A stretch of 42,851 bases of DNA. Origin: Armatimonadota bacterium. GTDB taxonomy: Bacteria; Armatimonadota; JAAZEB01. A model generated the notes under the pieces. That model was not told the origin of the DNA. It did not search any database and saw only the letters and a list, made by a program, of their open reading frames with translations. Position numbers and translations under genes: made by a program. The stretch spans positions 1-42,851 of the forward strand of contig DUUU01000414.1 of NCBI GenBank assembly GCA_012841485.1. The letters are read 5' to 3'. Positions 33,245 to 40,847 of this stretch are shown one piece after another (positions within the stretch are counted from its first letter, which is position 1; each line of letters starts with the position of its first letter).

Positions 33245-35965
33245 TCATGGCCGGGCGGCCGCCGGTTTCTGCTTGAGAACCGCCTCCAGCGCCTCGATCC
33301 CCTTCGAGGTGGTCAGGTAGATCACCTCGCTCCCGAGTAGCGTGCCACCGTGCAGGGGGTTGCCAAAGAGATCGAGGCAGGTGATCTCCGGCGCCTGGGG
33401 GAGCGCATAGGGGGCGTGGCCTACGCTCGGGGAGAGGGCGGCGACCGCGCGCGACCTGCCCACGAAGAGGTAGGTGAAAACGCCCTCGCACGGCGAGAGG
33501 CTCTTCACGAACCGCGTGTCTTCGATCAGCCAGGCGAGGGTTGAGTGGGCCGCGCCTTGCGGGTGAAGCCCGCCGTCGCCGGAGACGAGCGCCGTCCACG
33601 GATAGCGCACGCCAAAGGCGCCATGGCCGTGGATGGTGTAGAGGAAGCTCTTCTCTACACCGAGCGCGCGCTGGCTGAGCACGTAGCGGGCCAGTCGGTC
33701 CGCGGAGCTCATCACCCTGGATGCCGTGTCGTAGGGCAGCGTCCAGCGATAGAAGCCGTTCTCCAGAGGGCACTCCAGGACGTTCCCCTCGCTCATCCAC
33801 ACCGGCCTGGGCACGCGCCCCAGCCTCTCGGCGGTGGGGCCAATCGCCTCCTGATAGCGCTTGGCCGGGGCATCCTGGGGCGTGCCGAGGGCGCCGCCGG
33901 AGTAGTCGTGGTACGAGATAATGTCGCAGCTCTCCTCGGCGCCGTGCTCGAGCAGCTCCCGGGTCCACTGCCCGGGCAGGGTGTTGAACCCGAGGATGCG
34001 CGCCCCCGGGGCCGCGGCCCTCGCCGTCTCATACGCTGTCTTCTGGAGGATGGCATAATCCTTGGCTGCGGTCTTGCTCCGGATCGCGCGCTCTCTGAAC
34101 GGCTTGTCGGTCTTCTCGCGGTTGTAGCTGCCGATCCAGAAGAGGGTGCCCCACGGCTCGTTCCATATCTCCCAGTGATCGATGACGCCCTGATAGCGCC
34201 GGGTGATGGTGCGCACCGCGTTCGCCCAGTCCTCCATCTTCTTGGGCTGGAAGTAGCGCTCGAAGTAGCTCTTCGTGGGTTGGCCCCAGTCGGTGGCCCA
34301 TCCGGGCGCGGTGCTTAGCAAGCCGAGGATCAGCAGCTTGTGCGTCCGGTAGCGGCGGATCGGCTCGTCGAAGAACTGCCACTTCCCCTTTTCCGGCTCC
34401 AGATGGGCCCAGCCGATGTACTGCGTGCCTGCGTCATGCAGGCGAACCCAGTTGCAGCCCACTGCTTTCGCCATCAAGTTGTGCCGGGTGGTGGAGTTCG
34501 TGTGGATGCCGAAGGGCGAGTTGGGCGCGTCCTTGCCCCAGTAGCGCGGGCGGCGGATGCGGTGGACCACCAGCTCGCTCTCCGGGCTGAGGCGCCGGCC
34601 GGCGGCGTCTTCCACCCACGCCTCGATGCGATGGCTGCCATAGGGCCGGCTGGGGAAGAGGGCATAGCGCACTTTTCCCTGGTGCATCTTGCCCTGGCCA
34701 AGGGGCACATCTGGCAAAGAGCTCTCATCGCCGTAGACATTGACGATCCTCGCCTTAAGCACCGCGCCGGGAGCCTCGCCGGTTGCGCAGTAGAGGACAA
34801 CCGGCGGCTCGTCCTCGAACTGGACGAGGGCAGGGGAGGCATTCGATTTGGGCAGGGCAAGAGAGACCTCGAAGGGGCCTGGGGGCGTGTAGGCGGTTGC
34901 CTCGCGGCCCTCCTCGACCTGGAGCGCGTCGATCCAGAAGGTGCCCGTGGCTTCGATGCGCAGCGCGTGGGCTTTGGCGAAGAGCGCCGCCGTGAAGCTG
35001 AGCCGGGCGCGTTGCCACTCCTCGGTGGCGGTGAAAGGTGCCTCCGCGAGGGTCCGCCCATCGGCGATGGCAACCAGCTTGCCCTGGGCGCGACCGCACA
35101 CCGCGAGGCTCGCGGTGTGCTCCTTCCCGCTCCAGGGCGGCACAAGGAAGGGCGCGGTCGTGATCTCGATCCCCTTCTCGGCGGCAACCCGCAGCGCGGG
35201 GAAGCCGGACGGGCCGGGCCTCTCGGGATCGGGGGCCACGATCACCTCGTCGCCATCAGAGTGCTCGCGGCCGATGAACCAGCCGCTCTGTAGCCCAAGG
35301 GGGAAGCGCGTGGTGCGCGCGCGGTTCTTCGCCGCGGGCGCCGGATAGCGCTCGCGCAGTTCGGAGAGCAGATCCTCGCGCGAGAGCTTCACCAGGCGCA
35401 AGTGCTGGAGATCGAGGATCCCCTCGTCAATCCAGATCCAGAGCCCGAGTGGCTGGGGCTGCTTTCCCAGGCGAAACTCAAGCGAGTGCTCCTGCCACTC
35501 GGGGCCGATCTCGGGTCGAGAGGACCAGGACGTGGTGTAGGGCGCGCCGATGAAACGAATGCCCACCGAGCCACCGGTGCCCTTCGGGGAGCGCGCCGTG
35601 AGCGTGAGCCGGTAGAACCCCTCCTCCTTCTCGATTCCAGGCAGGGGATGCGCGAACTGGGCGCCGCCGCCCTTCTGGTGAGTGATCCGGAGGAACCGCC
35701 GCCCGCCCTCAGTTACCACGCGATAGTCGACGAGGACTTCCTTCTTCCAGCCGGTGTCATCGCGCCATCCCGCGGGCACCACGCCCGTGATCGACTTCAG
35801 CCCGCCGGGGTCCACGTTTCTCACTTCAACGGTGGCGGCCCCGAAATCGGTCTCCAGAATCGTCACGGGCGCGGCGCGCACGGTGGCCTCGCCTTCAACG
35901 AGGCCGCAGAGGCCCAGGCAGGCGGCCAGGAGGGCCCTCTTCACGCGCGTGCCGGAAGAAGCCAT
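33245..35965 (-). CDS. Exported clan GH-A glycoside hydrolase (GH39/GH5-like)
   Basis: This 906-residue protein has an N-terminal signal (RALLAACLGLCGLVEGEA). Beta-sandwich modules fill residues 35-480 (jelly-roll CBM-like around 35-190; LWIWIDEGILDLQHLRLVKL). A TIM barrel starts at SPFGIHTNSTTRHN (about 480-800) and carries DHWEIWNEPWG with acid/base Glu603 and PVWMSEGNVLE with nucleophile Glu726, the clan GH-A arrangement (NEP strand 4, E strand 7). A C-terminal beta domain ends the protein. GH39/GH51/GH5 relatives cleave beta-xylosidic, iduronic or arabinosidic bonds; the substrate here is unknown. The start at 35965 follows GGGGAGG. It is the last of four minus-strand genes, 82 bp after the 1178-aa gene. 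Confidence 0.85.
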   Translation of the reverse strand: MASSGTRVKRALLAACLGLCGLVEGEATVRAAPVTILETDFGAATVEVRNVDPGGLKSITGVVPAGWRDDTGWKKEVLVDYRVVTEGGRRFLRITHQKGGGAQFAHPLPGIEKEEGFYRLTLTARSPKGTGGSVGIRFIGAPYTTSWSSRPEIGPEWQEHSLEFRLGKQPQPLGLWIWIDEGILDLQHLRLVKLSREDLLSELRERYPAPAAKNRARTTRFPLGLQSGWFIGREHSDGDEVIVAPDPERPGPSGFPALRVAAEKGIEITTAPFLVPPWSGKEHTASLAVCGRAQGKLVAIADGRTLAEAPFTATEEWQRARLSFTAALFAKAHALRIEATGTFWIDALQVEEGREATAYTPPGPFEVSLALPKSNASPALVQFEDEPPVVLYCATGEAPGAVLKARIVNVYGDESSLPDVPLGQGKMHQGKVRYALFPSRPYGSHRIEAWVEDAAGRRLSPESELVVHRIRRPRYWGKDAPNSPFGIHTNSTTRHNLMAKAVGCNWVRLHDAGTQYIGWAHLEPEKGKWQFFDEPIRRYRTHKLLILGLLSTAPGWATDWGQPTKSYFERYFQPKKMEDWANAVRTITRRYQGVIDHWEIWNEPWGTLFWIGSYNREKTDKPFRERAIRSKTAAKDYAILQKTAYETARAAAPGARILGFNTLPGQWTRELLEHGAEESCDIISYHDYSGGALGTPQDAPAKRYQEAIGPTAERLGRVPRPVWMSEGNVLECPLENGFYRWTLPYDTASRVMSSADRLARYVLSQRALGVEKSFLYTIHGHGAFGVRYPWTALVSGDGGLHPQGAAHSTLAWLIEDTRFVKSLSPCEGVFTYLFVGRSRAVAALSPSVGHAPYALPQAPEITCLDLFGNPLHGGTLLGSEVIYLTTSKGIEALEAVLKQKPAAARP

Positions 35966-36047
35966 AGGCTGGCCTCCCCTCGGCCAGCTTCGACGTCGGA
36001 TGAAGCACCGCAGCATGGCAGAACCCTCCCTGCCCTTGGGATGGGCT

Positions 36048-39000
36048 TTAGCGCGCCACCGTGTACCTCGCCTTCACCACTCGGCCCGTGAACAGCTCCT
36101 TCGCGCTCAGTTCCCACTGGCCGGTCGGATCATTCTCCGCGACAGGCAGCGGCACGCTGGCTCCGGCTGGCGGTACCATCACGACGCGGCGCAGCCAGTC
36201 GGCCTCCGTGCCATCCGGCTGGCGCGCCGTCAGCAGGAAGGCTTGAAGCCCGCCGGGCGAGCCGGCCCGGAGGGTCACCTCGCCGGTCTGGCCCGGTTTC
36301 AGCGCCTTCGCGGAAAGCGTCAGGCGCGCCGGCTGGACCGGAGTGGGCGAGAGCACCAGGAAGGTGGCCCTGCCTGGCCGGAGGTCGCAGGTGACCCTGG
36401 CCGTCTTTCCCAGCGCGCGCCCGCTCCGGAGATCGTAGACATGGGTTGCCTCGGACAGAAGGAGCTGCGCCTTGCTTGCCTGCCCGGCTTCACGGAAGAG
36501 GGCGACCAGCGTCGTATCGCCGTTGCGCCAGCGCACCGTTTCCAGATTGCGCTCGCGCGCTCCGTCGCGATTCGTGGCGCGCACCTGCGGCATGACGCCG
36601 GCATCGGCGAAGAGCCGCGCGAAGAGGCCGGCCACCGCCTCGGACGTGTCGCCGACCCAGATCCCGGGGAAGGCGTGGATCGGGGCGTTGAGGAGAATCG
36701 CTCGCCCCTTTCCGTAGGCGCGGCTGATCAGCAGCGGCGCCTCGCCGCACTTGCCGGCCGCCTGGCCGCCGGCAAGCCTCACCGTTGGATCACAGAGCGC
36801 GTTGGCCAGGCGCAGGGGGGCCTCCCCGCCGGTGAAGGCGGCTTCGCCACGCGCAGGATCGGCATCCAGGGCCGTGCGCGAGATGCCGAAGAGGTCATCC
36901 AGCACTCCGCGTTCGCGCGGCTTGCAGTGGCCGTCGTAGAGGCCCGGGCGAACGTCGGCAATGAGCGTGCCCCCATTCTCCACGAAGCGGCGGAGCACGG
37001 CGGCCTCCTCCGGGCCGAGGGCCTCCGTGCGCGACAGGACGACCACCTTGAACTCCGACGGGTTGAACTCGCCCCGGCGGAGCATGCGGTCGGTGACGTA
37101 GCGGTACTGGAGGCCGAGGTCACGCACGGTGCGCGACCAGGCGGTGTGCGCCGACAGGTAGTTCCCGTAGGCGGGGCCTTTCCCCACGCGCGTGGCGTAG
37201 GCAGAAGGCATGGAGTAGACGAACGCGATGCCATCGTGCTGCATCTCCGAGTGGATCAGCAGCGTGCCCAGGCCGTCGCGTACCACCTGGGTATCCCGTA
37301 GGACCTCCTTCGTTGCCTCGTAGGGGCCCAGGTGCGGCGCGAGCCAGCCATGGAAGCGACCGACGCCATCCCAGCGCCAATACCAGACGCTGTCGCATCC
37401 GCGCGTCACCATGCGCCAGTACTTGCTGAGGAGCGAGTCGGCATCGCGGGTGTAGCCCATCCAGTTGGCGCGCGGGAAGCCCTTGGGCGCCAGGGAGCGG
37501 ATCACCTCGTCACCCATGTCGGGGTAGGGCGCCCAGAAGCCGTTGGTGCGCACGATGGCATCGTAGTCATCGCCTGCGTTGAAGGTGCCCGCGCCCTCGA
37601 AGCCAACGAGTGCCTTCGGATCGAGGCGCGCGAACGCCTCCACGAAGCGGTCGCAGAGGCGCACGAAGCTGTAGGAGTGGAACGCTTGCCGGTCGTACCA
37701 GCGCGGGTAGTTACCGCGAGTCTTTGCCACCGCGGCGTCGCTATCATCGACCGGGTCCAGGTTTACCTGATCGAACGAGGTGTACTGGGTGCCCCAAGAG
37801 GCGTTTAGCGCCGCGATGGTGCCATACTCCTCGCGCAGGTACTTCCGGAACGCGGCCAGGCAGGCCGGGTGGAGGCAGGCGCCGCGCGTGACGCCCTCAT
37901 CGCCCAATGAGTAGGCGAAGACGCCGATCTGCCGGCTCTCCCCGTAGGGCTCGATGATCTTCTGAACGTGACGGGTGATCGCCTCCTCATCGTGCCAGCA
38001 ACAGGGTTTCATGATCCCTTGCTCGCTCTTGGGCGACATGATGCGCGTGGTGTAGGGCACCCAGGCGACGTCGTAGGCCTGCACGTAGCGCGGCGGAGTA
38101 CCGCTCCGCAGCTGGAGAGTCATCCCATTGCGGACCAGGCTCTCCTCGGCGTAGGGCGCCAGCGTGCCATTGGGCGTGTCCCAGACCAGGAAGTTGAACT
38201 GGTCGCGGTTGCGCTTGGTCACGTTGAAATAGGTGTAGGCGCGGGTGGCGGCCTCGTTGCCCGAGATCAGCGTGGCCTCAACCCGCACCAGCATCGGGAA
38301 CCACTCGGGCACGGGGAAGGAGAACGCCACAGAGCTACCCGTGAGGGGTGCCTCATGGCGCATCAGGACGCGGTTTCGCCGGTCGCACAGGTCGATCCGG
38401 ACGCGCTCGCCGGCGAGTGTGGGGGTGCCCTCGACGGTGACGCGCCCGGCGAGTTTGCCTCCCGCCTCCGAGTACGGCTGTTCCAGCGTGATCTCTTTGA
38501 TCGACCGGGGGCACTCCACGCGGAAGCCAGTGCTTGCCCAGGTGGCGATGCCGTTGGACCCGCGCGCGAGGGCATCCACGTAGTACTCTCCGGCGGGGAG
38601 CAGGGGAATCTCCACCGTGGCCTGCCCCCGCTCCTGAGGCCGCGAGACCTCCGGCAGCACGCGAGAGGAGCCGTCGGCGCCACGCAGGCGCAGCGAGATC
38701 ACCGGCCGGGCCTTCGTATCCAGCCCCTCCCACGAGATCACCGCGGCTTGCTTTCGCGGCAGGGAAGCGCGCGCGAGGGCCCGCTCGCTCATCTCTACGG
38801 TGAGCGACGCTTTCGGCTCGCGCCCGGCGGCCCAGAGGAGGGCGCGCCCGACGAGCGACTGCCAGTAGTCGTACTCCGTCTCCCATCCCGGGCGGTAGTC
38901 GATCTCGGGCCGCGGTGGCAGGCGCACCCCACGCCCTTCACGCACCTGATAGCAGGCGACCATGCGCTCGGCGACCGTGGCGACCGACGGCGCGCCCTCC

Positions 39001-39584
39001 TCGGGCTTCGGCAGGTAGGACGCCTGCACGAAGGGGAGCTCCAGGAGCGGCACGCCCTCGCGGAGGAACGCTGGCAATGGCAGCTTCCGTGCCGGCTTCA
39101 GCACGCGCGGGTCATCCTTACCCATCAGGACGATACCGGCGCCTTTGGTCACTCCCTCCAGCGCGCGATACTGCTGCTCGGGCGGCAGCCGGTCGGGCGC
39201 CAGATTGATGAAAACGTAGCAGTCCCACGGTTTCTCCAGGAGGCGCTTCATGCGCGCCACGCCCGCGGCGCCGCCATGCCAGTGCGTTCGCGTCGTGTCG
39301 ACAATCTTGGCCCAGAAAACGGCCTCGGCGTCGATGTCGAACCGCTGCTTGAGTTCGACAATCTCGCGCGGCCAGGTGCCGCAGTAGCCCATATCGATGA
39401 AGAAGAGCGCGCGCAGCTTTCCGCCGGCGTAGGGCTGTGCCCACTTCGTGTGCGGCGTCTCGAACTCGGTGGAGAGCGAGTGCTCCTCCTCCAACTCCTC
39501 GGTGCTGGCCTGCGCGCCAGGCATCCACGAGAGCAAGGCGGCCAGCGTGAAGAAGGTCGCCCATCCTAGCAAGCGGTTCCTCAT
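36048..39584 (-). CDS. Exported GH42-like beta-galactosidase-family protein
   Basis: This 1178-residue protein has a signal peptide (MRNRLLGWATFFTLAALLSW). Residues about 45-200 form a Rossmann-like amidotransferase-fold domain (KLRALFFIDMGYCGTWPREI). A TIM-barrel region (about 500-760) has GH42-type context: SLGDEGVTRGACLHPACLAAFRKY, EEYGTIAALNASWGTQYTSF and VWYWRWDGVGRFHGWL. Where GH42 has NEYG it reads GDEG (D562, E563), so E563 may be the acid/base. A beta-galactosidase trimerisation domain follows (about 775-990; VVVLSRTEALGPEEAAVLRR). The rest is beta-sandwich. The start at 39584 follows GAGGAGA. It ends 82 bp before the GH-A gene and begins 10 bp after the Gfo/Idh/MocA gene, so it is in the same operon. 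Confidence 0.82.
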   Translation of the reverse strand: MRNRLLGWATFFTLAALLSWMPGAQASTEELEEEHSLSTEFETPHTKWAQPYAGGKLRALFFIDMGYCGTWPREIVELKQRFDIDAEAVFWAKIVDTTRTHWHGGAAGVARMKRLLEKPWDCYVFINLAPDRLPPEQQYRALEGVTKGAGIVLMGKDDPRVLKPARKLPLPAFLREGVPLLELPFVQASYLPKPEEGAPSVATVAERMVACYQVREGRGVRLPPRPEIDYRPGWETEYDYWQSLVGRALLWAAGREPKASLTVEMSERALARASLPRKQAAVISWEGLDTKARPVISLRLRGADGSSRVLPEVSRPQERGQATVEIPLLPAGEYYVDALARGSNGIATWASTGFRVECPRSIKEITLEQPYSEAGGKLAGRVTVEGTPTLAGERVRIDLCDRRNRVLMRHEAPLTGSSVAFSFPVPEWFPMLVRVEATLISGNEAATRAYTYFNVTKRNRDQFNFLVWDTPNGTLAPYAEESLVRNGMTLQLRSGTPPRYVQAYDVAWVPYTTRIMSPKSEQGIMKPCCWHDEEAITRHVQKIIEPYGESRQIGVFAYSLGDEGVTRGACLHPACLAAFRKYLREEYGTIAALNASWGTQYTSFDQVNLDPVDDSDAAVAKTRGNYPRWYDRQAFHSYSFVRLCDRFVEAFARLDPKALVGFEGAGTFNAGDDYDAIVRTNGFWAPYPDMGDEVIRSLAPKGFPRANWMGYTRDADSLLSKYWRMVTRGCDSVWYWRWDGVGRFHGWLAPHLGPYEATKEVLRDTQVVRDGLGTLLIHSEMQHDGIAFVYSMPSAYATRVGKGPAYGNYLSAHTAWSRTVRDLGLQYRYVTDRMLRRGEFNPSEFKVVVLSRTEALGPEEAAVLRRFVENGGTLIADVRPGLYDGHCKPRERGVLDDLFGISRTALDADPARGEAAFTGGEAPLRLANALCDPTVRLAGGQAAGKCGEAPLLISRAYGKGRAILLNAPIHAFPGIWVGDTSEAVAGLFARLFADAGVMPQVRATNRDGARERNLETVRWRNGDTTLVALFREAGQASKAQLLLSEATHVYDLRSGRALGKTARVTCDLRPGRATFLVLSPTPVQPARLTLSAKALKPGQTGEVTLRAGSPGGLQAFLLTARQPDGTEADWLRRVVMVPPAGASVPLPVAENDPTGQWELSAKELFTGRVVKARYTVAR

Positions 39585-39594
39585 GATCGTCTCC

Positions 39595-40761
39595 TCAAGG
39601 TTGAACGAACGCGTCCAACGCCTCGCGGCAGACGGGCACGGGCATCCCTGTGCGGATCGACTGGATCGCCAGGCCCGAAAGGTAGGTTGCCCGGGCGCCG
39701 CGCCGCTCATCCACCGGGCAAGGAAGGTCGTCGCGCACCGCGCGGATGAAGGCGTTGAGCAGCGCCTGATGTCCCTTGTCGGGAGCCAGGGCCGGCATCT
39801 TGCCCGTCTCCAGGAAGCGGCGCTGAGCCAGAGTGCGTTTCGCCAAATAGGCCGCGAAGCCCTCCTCTGGCACCTCGGTGCGCAGGTCGTCGAACTGCAT
39901 CGGGTAGGTTTTGCGAACAGCCTCACCCCGGCCGTAGACCGCCGTCTCGACGAAGAACTCGTTCAGGAAGAGCGCGCCGCCGCTGGTGAGCTCGTAGCGC
40001 TCCTTCGGATAGTCGAAAGTGCCGCAGACGGAGAAGAAGAGGGTGGCCATCGAGCCATCCTCGAAGTCGAGCGTCACGGAATGGCTGAGCCGCGTGGAGC
40101 CGGAAGCGAGCACGCGCACGGGCCGGCGGTCGATGAGCCAGCACGCGAGATCGAACCAGTGGCAGCTCTCGCCCAGGATCTGCCCGCCGCCGCGCCCCGG
40201 ATCGAGGTGCTGGGGCCGGTAGGAGTCGATCTCGTCGTTGATCGTGATCACCAGGTTGGTGGCCCGCTCCTCCGGAAGCGTGGGGAATCCGGGCGCGCGC
40301 TTGCTTCTCCAGGGGCTCGTCACCGGGTCGGTCCGGTGCTCCTCCAGCGCCTCTTTGATCGCCCGCATCGAGGGTGAGAAGGGTCGGTTGTAATCGACGC
40401 ACAGCTTGATCCCGCTCTGCTTCACCAGGCGGAGCGCCTGCAGCGACTCCTCCTGTGTCATCGTCATCGGCTTCTCGATCAGGAGGTGCTTGCCGCTGCG
40501 CGCCGCCTCCGCGATGAGCGGCAGGTGCGCCGAATGGTCGGTCGCCGCCAGGACCGCGTCGACGTCGGAGCGGCGGAAAACCTCGGCGCTGTCGGTCACG
40601 AGCGAGGCCCGCTCGAGCCCGAACCGGCGGGCCACCTCCTCCAGGCGCTCCCGGCGGAGGTCGCACAGGGCGACGACCTCCACGTCTGGATGTGCCACGC
40701 AGTTGGGAATGTGCTGTGACTCGGCGAATGCGCCACACCCGATGATTGCTACTCGGACCAT
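39595..40761 (-). CDS. Gfo/Idh/MocA family NAD(P)-dependent oxidoreductase
   Basis: This 388-residue cytosolic oxidoreductase has an N-terminal Rossmann fold with VAIIGCGAFAE (Gly-rich loop), the catalytic Lys of EKP in KHLLIEKPMTMTQEESLQAL, and the C-terminal GESCHWFDLACWLIDRRP with the conserved His/Asp. Family members oxidise or epimerise sugars, inositols or sugar-derived compounds, often with NAD. It begins with ATG at 40761 after CAGGTGAT. The 1178-aa exported enzyme gene starts 10 bp after its stop on the same strand, and the GHL6-like gene precedes it by 86 bp. This fits a catabolic operon in which released sugars are imported and oxidised. The exact substrate is unknown. Confidence 0.9.
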   Translation of the reverse strand: MVRVAIIGCGAFAESQHIPNCVAHPDVEVVALCDLRRERLEEVARRFGLERASLVTDSAEVFRRSDVDAVLAATDHSAHLPLIAEAARSGKHLLIEKPMTMTQEESLQALRLVKQSGIKLCVDYNRPFSPSMRAIKEALEEHRTDPVTSPWRSKRAPGFPTLPEERATNLVITINDEIDSYRPQHLDPGRGGGQILGESCHWFDLACWLIDRRPVRVLASGSTRLSHSVTLDFEDGSMATLFFSVCGTFDYPKERYELTSGGALFLNEFFVETAVYGRGEAVRKTYPMQFDDLRTEVPEEGFAAYLAKRTLAQRRFLETGKMPALAPDKGHQALLNAFIRAVRDDLPCPVDERRGARATYLSGLAIQSIRTGMPVPVCREALDAFVQP

Positions 40762-40847
40762 CTATAAATCACCTGTTCTAGCTCTAGTGCGATTCGGGGA
40801 GAGTAGGCCTCCCCGGGGAATAGACTGTTTTGGCGAGGGGCCTGCCG

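Noticed and set aside
36061..39569. Several plus-strand frames of 300-530 codons over the minus-strand glycan operon
   Set aside because: All are Arg/Gly/His-rich shadows of well-supported minus-strand genes.
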